64,000 nt of DNA from assembly GCF_001552175.1 (NCBI RefSeq), contig NZ_BCQR01000012.1, positions 34,963 to 98,962 of the forward strand, given 5' to 3'. The stretch's first letter is position 1. Each line of letters starts with the position of its first letter. This document shows positions 1 through 7,651 of the stretch, one piece after another. The translations under genes were made by a program, and so were the position numbers. The notes beneath the pieces were generated by a model. The model ran no database searches. It had not been told where the DNA came from and was given only the letters and a program-made list of their open reading frames with translations. This DNA comes from Actinomadura kijaniata NBRC 14229 (GTDB lineage: Bacteria; Actinomycetota; Actinomycetes; Streptosporangiales; Streptosporangiaceae).

Positions 1-1
1 C

Positions 2-481
2 AAGACGATGAACGCGCTGCTGAACGGCGCCGAGAGGCACGCCCTGGAAGCGGGTGAGAACGTGCCCGGCCCCGAGCACCTGCTGCTGTCGGCGCTGGCG
101 CTGCCCGACGGTTCGGCGCGGCGCGCGTTCCAGCGGGTGGGGGCCGAACCGGACGGGCTGCGCGCGGCGATCGACCAGGTCCACGCCGAGGCGCTGGCGA
201 TGATCGGCGTCCGGTCGGCGCACGAGCAGGAGATGGACGAGGCGATCCGCGCCAATCCTCCTCGGGCGCGCGGTGTGATGAAGACGACCGCGACCGCGCA
301 GGAGGCGTTCCAGGCGGCGACCAAGCAGGCCAAGGCCGACAGGTCCGCGCTGCTGGGCGCGCACTTCGTGGCCGCCGTGGCGGAGCTCAAGGAGGGGACC
401 GCGCCCAGGGCCCTGCGGGCGATGGGCATCGACCCGTCGGCGCTCGCCCACGCCGCCCGCCAGGAGATCCACGGCGACTGA
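2..481 (+). CDS. Clp N-terminal (double Clp repeat) domain protein, 5' end outside window
   Basis: At least 157 residues. Two Clp-N-like repeats are visible: the first around residues 1-60, with a GPEHLLLSALAL signature typical of ClpC/ClpA N-domains, and the second around residues 95-150, with LLGAHFVAAVAELKEG. No AAA+ ATPase follows, so this is a stand-alone Clp-N protein. Such proteins probably bind substrates or act as adaptors for the Clp protease. The reading frame stays open to the window edge before the first ATG at position 8, and the first repeat lacks its usual first helix, so the true start is probably upstream. A strong hairpin follows the stop. Confidence 0.7.
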   Translation, partial: KTMNALLNGAERHALEAGENVPGPEHLLLSALALPDGSARRAFQRVGAEPDGLRAAIDQVHAEALAMIGVRSAHEQEMDEAIRANPPRARGVMKTTATAQEAFQAATKQAKADRSALLGAHFVAAVAELKEGTAPRALRAMGIDPSALAHAARQEIHGD

Positions 482-491
482 CCCGGCACGC

Positions 492-531
492 GCACCGCAG
501 GGTCGCGGTCGAGACCGCGACTCTGCGGTGC
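492..531 (+). terminator. Strong hairpin after the Clp-N gene
   Basis: Arms of 19 bp (492-510 and 513-531) pair with a single mismatch around a 2-nt loop. There is no U tract, as is usual for high-GC actinomycetes. It lies 11 bp after the stop codon. Confidence 0.7.
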
Positions 532-572
532 GTCCAACACGGCCGGGACGACGCCTCCAACGGATCGTGGAC

Positions 573-707
573 ATGCCGCACGGGTCCGTGCGGGTCGCCG
601 GGCTGGACTGCGACGGACTGCCGGTGGGGAACCGGGCGGTGCTGGACGTGCCGACGATGGCCTGGCTCAAGGTCCCGCTCGGGCCGGAGGGGCCCCACGA
701 GGAGTGA
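573..707 (+). CDS. Possible 44-residue protein, unknown
   Basis: ATG at 573 with an in-frame GTG at 567. The peptide has a plausible composition (SVRVAGLDCDGLPVGN near the N-terminus) but no good ribosome binding site and no recognised domain. It could be the tail of a decayed gene. It is listed because the interval between the Clp-N gene and the next gene is otherwise empty. Confidence 0.25.
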   Translation: MPHGSVRVAGLDCDGLPVGNRAVLDVPTMAWLKVPLGPEGPHEE

Positions 708-765
708 GCGGACGTCCCCTGGGCGGACGGCACCGTGCGGCGAAAGGGCGCAAATCCGATTAACC

Positions 766-1617
766 TTGGCGGTTGTGGCGTTCCTGCCCCCCGAACCCCG
801 GCCCCCGGCCCCGCTCGCCGGTCCTCCCTACGGACCGCCCGCCGGGCCGGTATCCGCCCCGCCCGCACGCGGAACCGTCCTCGGCCTGCACTCCCGCCAG
901 TGGATGGTCGTGGCGCTCGTGCTGGGCTGCTGCTACCTGGCGTTCAGCGCGGTCGGGATCGGCGGCGCGTGGGTGACGCTGAACCGCGAGCCGACCAACG
1001 CCGAGCTGCAGCGCGCCGCCAACGCCGAGGTCGCGCGCCGCTGGCGGGCCTGGCCCGCGGGACGGATCTTCCCCGAGCGGCTGGCGTACGAGGTGGACGG
1101 CGGGCGCAGCGAGTTCGCGTCGCGGCTGGGGATCTCCGGGGACTCCAGGTGTGAGAGCGGCGTGGACGTCGAGCTCGGGGCGGTGCTGCGCAGGCACGGG
1201 TGCCGGGCGGTGCTGCGGGCCACCTACGCCGACGCGTTGCAGGGCGTGGTGGTGACGGTCGGGGTGGCGGCGTTCCCCGACCCGTGGAAGGCGGACGCGG
1301 CGTTCCGGGAGATCCCGGCGTCGACGCGGTCCAAGGGCGGGCAGGGGGTGCGGCCCGCGCTGCGGGCGCTCGCGTTCCCGGGGACCGCGGCGGCGCGGTT
1401 CACCGACCTGGCGCGGCAGGACCGGACGTCGGACCGCGGCGGCCCGTACGTGGTGCTGACGGTGTCGGGGCAGGCCGACGGCCGCCCGGCGGCGGCGGTG
1501 CCGGAGGACCGGCCGGACGAGCCCTTCCTGCCGGCGCCGCAGCTGGCGCGGGCGGTCGCGAAGCCGCTGTCGGTGACGGCGCTGCCGGACTGTTCGAAAC
1601 GTGAGTGGCGGTGTTGA
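766..1617 (+). CDS. Membrane-anchored partner protein of mycosin-like protease, copy 1
   Basis: 283 residues: a proline-rich cytoplasmic N-terminus (1-45), one transmembrane helix around 46-70, then an extracytoplasmic domain with four cysteines. The segment RSWPAGRIFPERLPY in copy 2 appears here as RAWPAGRIFPERLAY, so the gene at 2858 is clearly a paralogue. Both copies end in a C-terminal Trp-x-Cys and overlap a downstream S8 protease by 7 bp, so each forms a translationally coupled two-gene unit. The function is unknown; a role in the protease's assembly or type VII secretion is inferred from position. The start is uncertain: TTG at 766 or GTG at 775. Confidence 0.7.
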   Translation: MAVVAFLPPEPRPPAPLAGPPYGPPAGPVSAPPARGTVLGLHSRQWMVVALVLGCCYLAFSAVGIGGAWVTLNREPTNAELQRAANAEVARRWRAWPAGRIFPERLAYEVDGGRSEFASRLGISGDSRCESGVDVELGAVLRRHGCRAVLRATYADALQGVVVTVGVAAFPDPWKADAAFREIPASTRSKGGQGVRPALRALAFPGTAAARFTDLARQDRTSDRGGPYVVLTVSGQADGRPAAAVPEDRPDEPFLPAPQLARAVAKPLSVTALPDCSKREWRC

Positions 1618-2861
1618 TGCGGGGCGCCTCGTTGGTGGGGGCGGTGGCGTTGGGGGCCGCCGCCGTGCTGGTGCCGGTGGGGTCCGCGGGCGCCGACGAG
1701 GTGCGGGACCGGCAGCGGCCGATGCTGCGGACGCTGGAGCTGGAGAACGCCTGGAAGACCACCAGGGGTGAGGGCGTGACCGTCGCCGTGGTGGACTCGG
1801 GGGTGGACGCGCGCCAGGCGGACCTGAAGGGCGTGGTCACCACCGGGCCGAACATGCTGTCGGCGATCGACGGCTCCGCGACGCCCACGCGGCAGCACGG
1901 CACGGGCATGGCGTCGCTGATCGCCGGGCGGGGGCACGGGCCCGGCGGCCGGAACGGCGTGATCGGTGTCGCGCCGGGGTCGCGGGTGCTGTCCATCCGG
2001 GCGATCGCCGAGCCCGAGGACGCCTCCTACCGGCTGTACCGGTCGTCCGGCCGCGCCGAGGACGCCGTGGCGCGCGGCATCCGGTACGCCGTGGACCACG
2101 GCGCGGACGTCATCAACCTGTCGCTCGGCAAGTACCGGGCGAACCCCGAGGAGCGCGAGGCGATCGCCTACGCCATCGGCAAGGGCGTGGTGGTCGTGGC
2201 GGCGGCGGGCAACGACGGCGACAACGAGCGCCGCCGCGACGACAAGGGGTTCACGCCGTTCTCCTACCCGGCCGGGTACCCGGGGGTCGTGGCGGTCGCG
2301 GCGACGCGGCCGTCGCACGGGCACGCGCCGTTCTCCAACCGCAACTACTCGGTGCTGGTGGCCGCGCCCGGCGACCGGGTGGTGACGGCGGGGCCGGGCG
2401 GGCAGTACTTCCTCGGCTCGGGGACCAGCCAGGCCAGCGCGGTCGTGGCGGGTGTGGCGGCGCTGATCCGGGCCAGGCACCGCAGGCTGCCGCCGCCGCT
2501 GGTCGCGCAGGCGCTGATCGCCGGATCGAGGTACGGGCCGAGCGGGGGCTACGACCCGGAGGTCGGGTTCGGCGAGGTGAACGCGGTGCGCGCGCTGGCC
2601 GCCGCCGACTCGCTGACCGCGCCGGGCCGGGGGGCCGCGGCCGGGAAGGCCGCCGGGCAGCGGTTCGGGACCGCCGCGCCCGAGCCGGTCGAGGTGATCG
2701 ACCATCCGTTCTGGGTGCGGCCGGTGATCGGGGTCGTCGTGGTCGGCGGGGTCGCCGGTACGGCCGGGGCGGTGCTGGTCACGGTGCTGCTGGCGCGGCG
2801 CAACCCGCGCTCCCCGGAACCGCCGCGCCGGGAGACGCCCGTCGGGCCGCACCCCTGGTGA
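1611..2861 (+). CDS. Subtilisin-family (S8) mycosin-like membrane-anchored serine protease, copy 1
   Basis: About 416 residues: signal peptide (1-25), S8 catalytic domain and a C-terminal transmembrane helix followed by a short basic tail. The catalytic triad is visible: Asp in AVVDSGVDARQADL, His in QHGTGMASLIAG, Ser in GSGTSQASAVVAG. This layout is that of mycosins (MycP), which process or gate type VII secretion, but no ESX core genes lie in the window, so the link is inference. GTG at 1611 overlaps the preceding stop by 7 bp, exactly as in copy 2. GTG at 1605 and ATG at 1617 are alternatives. Confidence 0.85.
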   Translation: MLMRGASLVGAVALGAAAVLVPVGSAGADEVRDRQRPMLRTLELENAWKTTRGEGVTVAVVDSGVDARQADLKGVVTTGPNMLSAIDGSATPTRQHGTGMASLIAGRGHGPGGRNGVIGVAPGSRVLSIRAIAEPEDASYRLYRSSGRAEDAVARGIRYAVDHGADVINLSLGKYRANPEEREAIAYAIGKGVVVVAAAGNDGDNERRRDDKGFTPFSYPAGYPGVVAVAATRPSHGHAPFSNRNYSVLVAAPGDRVVTAGPGGQYFLGSGTSQASAVVAGVAALIRARHRRLPPPLVAQALIAGSRYGPSGGYDPEVGFGEVNAVRALAAADSLTAPGRGAAAGKAAGQRFGTAAPEPVEVIDHPFWVRPVIGVVVVGGVAGTAGAVLVTVLLARRNPRSPEPPRRETPVGPHPW

Positions 2862-3616
2862 CCCGCGGGTCGGCTACGCTCCGCAGCGTGCCGCGCGACG
2901 ATCATCCTGCTTCCTCCCGGACCCGCACGGTCGTCGCCGCCGTGACCGCCGCGGGCTGCCTGGCGGTTCTGGGGGTCGCGGGGTGGCGGCTGACCGGGGA
3001 ACTCGTCCGCGACCCGACGCCGGGGGAACGCGCCGCCGCGTCCGCCGCCGAGATCGCCGCCCGGTACCGGTCGTGGCCCGCGGGGCGGATCTTCCCCGAG
3101 CGGCTGCCGTACACGCTGGTCGGGGGCGCGGCCGAGACCGCGGCGCGGGTGGGGATCGATCCGGGGACCGGATGCTCGGCGGCGGTGGATCCGCAGCTCA
3201 GCGGGACGTTGACGGTGCGGGGGTGCCGGGCGGCGCTGCGCGCCACGTACCTGGACCAGATGCAGGGGCTGGCGGCGACGGTCGGGGTGGTGGCGTTCCC
3301 CGACGTGAACGCCGCCCGGGACGCCGCGCGGTGGTTCCCCGCCGACCAGCGCGGGCCGGGGCTGCGGGCGCTGCCGTTCCCGGGGTCGGTGGTGGCGCGG
3401 TTCGGGGACGCGGCGCGGCAGGCCTCGGCGGTCCGGCACGGCGGGCCGTACGTGGTGGCGGCGACGGTGGGGTACACCGACGGGCGCCCGGCGATCGGGG
3501 CGCGGCAGCAGCAGCGGGACCCGGCGGCGCTGGGGCCGCAGCTGGCGGAGGGGGTCCTGCGGCGGCTCACCGCGCCGAAGGCCGTGCGTTGCGGTACGGC
3601 GGAGTGGGTGTGTTGA
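2858..3616 (+). CDS. Membrane-anchored partner protein of mycosin-like protease, copy 2
   Basis: 252 residues and paralogous to the gene at 766, but it lacks the proline-rich N-terminus. One transmembrane helix lies around 25-48, followed by an extracytoplasmic domain ending in EWVC. Conserved blocks shared with copy 1 include PAGRIFPERL, GCRAALRATY (GCRAVLRATY in copy 1) and RALPFPGS (RALAFPGT in copy 1). GTG 2858 overlaps the preceding protease stop in a GTGA arrangement, so the four genes 766-4791 form one operon. A GTG at 2888 is an alternative start. The function is unknown. Confidence 0.7.
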   Translation: MTRGSATLRSVPRDDHPASSRTRTVVAAVTAAGCLAVLGVAGWRLTGELVRDPTPGERAAASAAEIAARYRSWPAGRIFPERLPYTLVGGAAETAARVGIDPGTGCSAAVDPQLSGTLTVRGCRAALRATYLDQMQGLAATVGVVAFPDVNAARDAARWFPADQRGPGLRALPFPGSVVARFGDAARQASAVRHGGPYVVAATVGYTDGRPAIGARQQQRDPAALGPQLAEGVLRRLTAPKAVRCGTAEWVC

Positions 3617-4791
3617 GGCGCTGGGGGATCCTGGCGGCGCTGGCGGTCGTGGTGCCGTTCGCGCCGCCCGCGCACGCCGACACCGTGCGGGACGCGACGA
3701 TGCCGGTGCTGGAGTCGCTGAACGTCCCGCGGGCGTGGACGCTCAGCCGGGGACGCGGGGTGACCGTGGCGGTGCTGGACTCCGGCGTCGACCCGACGCA
3801 GGCCGACCTGGTGGGCTCGGTGACGGTGGGACCCGACTACACGCGCGGCGCGAACCCGCCCGGCGTCGCGCCGAAACGGCTGCACGGCACGAACATGGCG
3901 TCCATCATCGCCGGTCACGGGCATGGTCCGGGCAACGCCGACGGGATGATGGGGGTGGCCCCGGAGGCGCGGCTGCTGGCGCTGCGGGTGATCCTGGACC
4001 GGGACGAGCCGGGGTTCGCGTCGTTCGGCGGGGACTCGCGGTACGAGGGCACGATCGCCCAGGGGATCCGGTACGCGGTGGACCACGGCGCCGACGTGAT
4101 CAACCTGTCGCTCGGGCGGACCTACCCCACGCGCGCCGAACGCGAGGCCGTCGCCCACGCGATCCGGCGGGGCGTGGTGGTCGTGGCGGCGGCGGGCAAC
4201 GGCGGCGCCGCGGGGAGGGCGCGGCGCGGCGGGCACGCGGTGTTCACGTACCCGGCGTCGTTCCCCGGGGTGATCTCGGTGGCGGCCGTGGACGCGCGGG
4301 GCGGGCACGCGGGGTTCTCGAACCGGAACTCGGCGGTGGTGGTGTCGGCCCCCGGCGTGCGGATCGTCGGGGCGGGACCGGGGGACCGGTACTGGGTGGG
4401 GGACGGGACGAGCCCGGCGACGGCGTTCGTGTCGGGGGTGGCGGCGCTGATCCGCTCCCGCCATCCCGGGCTGCCGCCCGCGCTGGTCACCCAGGCCATC
4501 ACGGCGAGCGCGCAACGGCGCCCGCCCGGCGGCTACGACCTGGGCGTGGGCTTCGGCCGGGTGGACGCGTACGCGGCGCTGCGGGAGGCCGCCCGCCTGG
4601 CCGGGGCGCGCGCCGAGGGCCTCGGCCTGCCGGGGGAGCGGCGCTTCACCGGCGAGGATCCCGAGCCGGTCCGGGTCGTGCACCGCGACGGCGGCCTGAT
4701 CACCGCCTACGCCGTCGCCTGCCTGATCGCCGGGACGGGCCTGGCGACCGCCCTGACGATCCTGGCCAGAGCACGCCGGTCCGGGAGGTGA
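3610..4791 (+). CDS. Subtilisin-family (S8) mycosin-like membrane-anchored serine protease, copy 2
   Basis: About 393 residues: signal peptide (1-25), catalytic domain and C-terminal transmembrane anchor. The triad residues are Asp in AVLDSGVDPTQADL, His in LHGTNMASIIAG and Ser in GDGTSPATAFVSG, all intact. It closely parallels copy 1 over the whole length, consistent with a tandem duplication of the partner-protease unit followed by divergence. GTG 3610 overlaps the upstream stop by 7 bp. It is the last gene of the four-gene operon. Confidence 0.85.
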   Translation: MLRRWGILAALAVVVPFAPPAHADTVRDATMPVLESLNVPRAWTLSRGRGVTVAVLDSGVDPTQADLVGSVTVGPDYTRGANPPGVAPKRLHGTNMASIIAGHGHGPGNADGMMGVAPEARLLALRVILDRDEPGFASFGGDSRYEGTIAQGIRYAVDHGADVINLSLGRTYPTRAEREAVAHAIRRGVVVVAAAGNGGAAGRARRGGHAVFTYPASFPGVISVAAVDARGGHAGFSNRNSAVVVSAPGVRIVGAGPGDRYWVGDGTSPATAFVSGVAALIRSRHPGLPPALVTQAITASAQRRPPGGYDLGVGFGRVDAYAALREAARLAGARAEGLGLPGERRFTGEDPEPVRVVHRDGGLITAYAVACLIAGTGLATALTILARARRSGR

Positions 4792-4873
4792 CCGCGCCCG
4801 GACCGGCGCGGGCGGGGTCCCGCCGTCCTCCGGCCGAGACCCGGGGTCCGGAGGACGGCGGAGCGCGAGGGGA

Positions 4874-6262
4874 TCAGGGCGTGGACCCGGCCGGGCGGGT
4901 CGGTACCTCCACCGGGTGCGGTGTCCCGGCGTCGGCGACCACGACCGGGCGGCGGCCCAGGTGGTGGAAGACCAGGTTCAGCACGAGGGCGGTGACGCTG
5001 CCCGCGCTGATGCCCGAGTGCAGCACCACCACCGCCCAGTCGGGGAAGCGGTCGTAGAACGTCGGCACGCACACCGGGATCAGGCCGATGCCGAGGGACG
5101 CCGCGACGATGACGGTGTTGGCGTTGTCGGCGAAGTCGACCTGCGTCAGGGTGCGGACGCCGCCCGCCGCGACCGTCCCGAACATCACGATCGCCGCGCC
5201 GCCCAGCACCGGGGCCGGGATCGCCGCGACCACCGCGCCCGCCACCGGGAACAGGCCCAGCACGACCAGGATGCCGCCCGAGCACGCCACCACCCAGCGG
5301 CTCTTGACGCCGGTCAGCCCGACCAGCCCGACGTTCTGCGCGAACGCCGTCTGCGGGAACGCGTTGCACACCCCGGCCAGCGCGGTCGAGGCGGCGTCGG
5401 CGCGCAGGCCGTCGGTGAGGCGGCGGGAGTCGACGGGACGTTCGGTGATCTCGGCGACGGCCAGGATGTCGCCGGTCGTCTCGGTCATCGCGACCAGCAT
5501 CACCACGACCATCGCCACGATCGCCGCCGGCTCGAACGTCGGCGCCCCGAAGTGCAGCGGGGCGGCCGCCCCGAACCATCCGGCGTCGGCCACCCCCGAG
5601 AAGTCCGCCCGGCCCAGCGGGACCGCGACCAGCGTCCCGGCCACGATGCCGAGCAGCACGCTCGCGCGGCACAGGAAGCCGCTGGAGATCCGTTGCAGCG
5701 CCAGCACCGCGACGGTGACGCCGCCCGCCAGCGCGATGTTGACCGGGTCGCCGAAACCGGGGGAGCCCGCGCCGCCCGCGGCCCACCGCACCGCGACCGG
5801 CATCAGCGACACCCCGATCAGCAGGATGATCGTTCCGGTGACGACCGGCGGGAAGAACCGCAGCAGCCGTCCGAACAGCGGCGCGACCGCCACCGCCGCC
5901 AGCCCCGCGACGATCACCGCGCCGTAGACGGCGGGCAGGCCGCCCCCGGCGGTGGCGATGGCGACCATCGGGGACGCCGCCGCGAACGTCACCCCCTGCA
6001 TCAGCGGCAGCCGCACCCCGAACCGCCACACGCCCACGCACTGGACCAGCGTGGCGATCCCGGAGACCAGCAGCCCGGCGTTGATGAGCAGCGCCATGTC
6101 GCGGGGCGGCAGGTGGACGGCCTGCCCGACGATCAGCGGGACGGCGATCGCCCCGGCGTACATGGCGACGACGTGCTGCAGGCCGAAGGCGAGGAGCTGC
6201 CGCGTCGGCGGGACCTCGTCGACGGGATGGCGGGGAACGGGTGTGCGGGCCGTGCGGGCCAT
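4874..6262 (-). CDS. NCS2 family nucleobase (xanthine/uracil type) permease
   Basis: 462 residues with about 12-14 hydrophobic segments. Typical xanthine/uracil permease features are seen: the first helix around LLAFGLQHVVAMYAGAIAVP, the QGVTFA segment, the MTETTGDILA motif that carries the substrate-binding glutamate in UapA/UraA-type carriers, and NAFPQTAFAQNVG. It imports a purine or pyrimidine base with a cation across the plasma membrane. The ATG start has GGAGG 7 bp upstream. It is divergent from a PucR-type regulator, which suggests purine uptake or catabolism control. Confidence 0.9.
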   Translation of the reverse strand: MARTARTPVPRHPVDEVPPTRQLLAFGLQHVVAMYAGAIAVPLIVGQAVHLPPRDMALLINAGLLVSGIATLVQCVGVWRFGVRLPLMQGVTFAAASPMVAIATAGGGLPAVYGAVIVAGLAAVAVAPLFGRLLRFFPPVVTGTIILLIGVSLMPVAVRWAAGGAGSPGFGDPVNIALAGGVTVAVLALQRISSGFLCRASVLLGIVAGTLVAVPLGRADFSGVADAGWFGAAAPLHFGAPTFEPAAIVAMVVVMLVAMTETTGDILAVAEITERPVDSRRLTDGLRADAASTALAGVCNAFPQTAFAQNVGLVGLTGVKSRWVVACSGGILVVLGLFPVAGAVVAAIPAPVLGGAAIVMFGTVAAGGVRTLTQVDFADNANTVIVAASLGIGLIPVCVPTFYDRFPDWAVVVLHSGISAGSVTALVLNLVFHHLGRRPVVVADAGTPHPVEVPTRPAGSTP

Positions 6263-6367
6263 GCGGCCACCTCCATGCCGTTGCCGGTTTGGAGTATGGA
6301 AACCCGCCGTCCGCGCGTTCGTCAGCGGAGGAAGCTCCGGAAACGGGCGCATGACCGGGGCGTAACT

Positions 6368-6399
6368 CCGTACTTCCGTACAAGAAGTTCGTTTCGTAC
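6368..6399. promoter_or_regulatory. Possible operator between permease and PucR gene
   Basis: The divergent intergenic region contains CCGTACTTCCGTAC (6368-6381) followed by GTTCGTTTCGTAC, giving three CGTAC elements, and an ACTTC/GAAGT inverted pair (6372-6388). It lies just upstream of the regulator start and could be its own binding site. This is only a pattern match by eye. Confidence 0.3.
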
Positions 6400-6408
6400 C
6401 GTGGGGCC

Positions 6409-7089
6409 GTGGTCATCAACGATCTGCTCCAGGACCCCGAACTGGGGCTGCGCCCGCTCGCCTGGGCGGAACGGCTGGACCGGCGGCTCTCCGGCGTGTT
6501 CGTCACCGACCTGCCCGATCCCACGCCCTATCTGACCGGCGGCGAACTGGTGCTGACCGGTCTGATGTGGCGGCGCGGCCCCTACGACTCCGACCCGTTC
6601 GTGTCCGGGCTGGCCGGGCGCGGCGTGACCGCGCTGGCCGCCGGGGAGGCCGTCGTCCCGGTGCCGGACGACCTGGTGGAGGCGTGCGAGCGGCACGAGC
6701 TGCCGCTGGTCGCGGTGCCCCGCCACACCCCGCTGTCGGCGCTCATGCAGATCGTGCTGCGCCGCCTCGACCTGGAGCGGCACGGCGCCGCCCCGCCGCT
6801 CGGCTCGCACCGGGGACTGCTGGGACGGCTGCCGGAGGACGTGCGGCGGACGTTCCGCCACCAGGTCCTCGGGCAGATCGCCGAGTACGACCGGCGCTCC
6901 CACAGCGACCTGCTCGGAACACTCCAGGTGTTCCTGGAGTGCTCGGGGTCGTGGACGGTGTGCGCGCGGCGGCTGCACATGCACGTCAACACGCTGCGGT
7001 ACCGCATCAACCGGATCGAGGAGCTGACCGGACGGGACCTGTCGTCGCTGGAGGACCGGGTGGACCTGCTGCTGGCGCTGCGGTCCTGA
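6409..7089 (+). CDS. Short PucR-family transcriptional regulator
   Basis: 226 residues. The N-terminal half (1-115) is a PucR (purine catabolism regulator) sensor domain with LTGGELVLTGLMW. The C-terminal 70 residues form the PucR-type helix-turn-helix, with the recognisable block VNTLRYRINRIEELTG. Usual PucR proteins have about 400-550 residues, with a GGDEF-like middle region; that region is missing here. Divergence from the NCS2 permease suggests it controls nucleobase uptake. GTG 6409 is the start. Confidence 0.85.
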   Translation: MVINDLLQDPELGLRPLAWAERLDRRLSGVFVTDLPDPTPYLTGGELVLTGLMWRRGPYDSDPFVSGLAGRGVTALAAGEAVVPVPDDLVEACERHELPLVAVPRHTPLSALMQIVLRRLDLERHGAAPPLGSHRGLLGRLPEDVRRTFRHQVLGQIAEYDRRSHSDLLGTLQVFLECSGSWTVCARRLHMHVNTLRYRINRIEELTGRDLSSLEDRVDLLLALRS

Positions 7090-7104
7090 GCGAGAATCGG
7101 CGGC

Positions 7105-7419
7105 GTGGAACCAGAGGAGATGGGACCCGAGGAGTACGTCGAGGCCGTCCTGGACGCGGTCGAGGGCATCCCACCCGGCCGCGTCCTGTCCTACGGCGAC
7201 GTGGCGGAGCTGGTCGGCGCGGGCGGGCCGCGCCAGGTGGGCCGGGTGATGTCGCTGCACGGCGGCGCCGTCCCGTGGTGGCGGGTGATCCGCGCCGACG
7301 GGAGCCCCCCGCCCGGCCACGAGATCCGGGCGCTGGAGGAGTACCGCGTGGAGGGGACCCCGCTGCGCCCGGACGGCCGCCGCGTGGACATGCGCCGCGC
7401 CCGCTGGGACGGCCGCTGA
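7105..7419 (+). CDS. Alkyltransferase-like (ATL / MGMT-fold) DNA-binding protein
   Basis: 104 residues matching the DNA-binding domain of O6-alkylguanine-DNA methyltransferases: VLSYGDVAELVG, the helix-turn-helix QVGRVMSLH, and PWWRVIRADG where true methyltransferases have PCHRV. The acceptor cysteine is therefore replaced by tryptophan, as in ATL proteins, which flag alkylated guanine for nucleotide excision repair instead of removing the alkyl group. It starts at GTG 7105, 15 bp after the PucR gene, upstream of adnAB. Confidence 0.85.
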   Translation: MEPEEMGPEEYVEAVLDAVEGIPPGRVLSYGDVAELVGAGGPRQVGRVMSLHGGAVPWWRVIRADGSPPPGHEIRALEEYRVEGTPLRPDGRRVDMRRARWDGR

Positions 7420-7651
7420 CCCGCCGCCGAAGGGACGTGCGGCACGGGGCGTGCGGGCGCGGAAACATCCCGTTCCCACCGTGAGGACCGCCGGGCCGCT
7501 CGGGAACCCCGGCCCGCGCCCGCGGACCCGTTCCCCACCCTCCGCGCCTGATCCTTACTTCCCGTAGGATTCGCAGGTCACCGGCGTCTCTTATGCGACA
7601 TGCGAGAGATGTGGTCCGAGCAGCCCCGATGATCTGCTGAAATCGTCTCTT

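Noticed and set aside
1224..2852. Very long minus-strand frames antisense to the S8 protease and AdnAB genes
   Set aside because: Arg/Pro/His-rich translations antisense to well-supported genes; typical artefacts of third-position GC bias.
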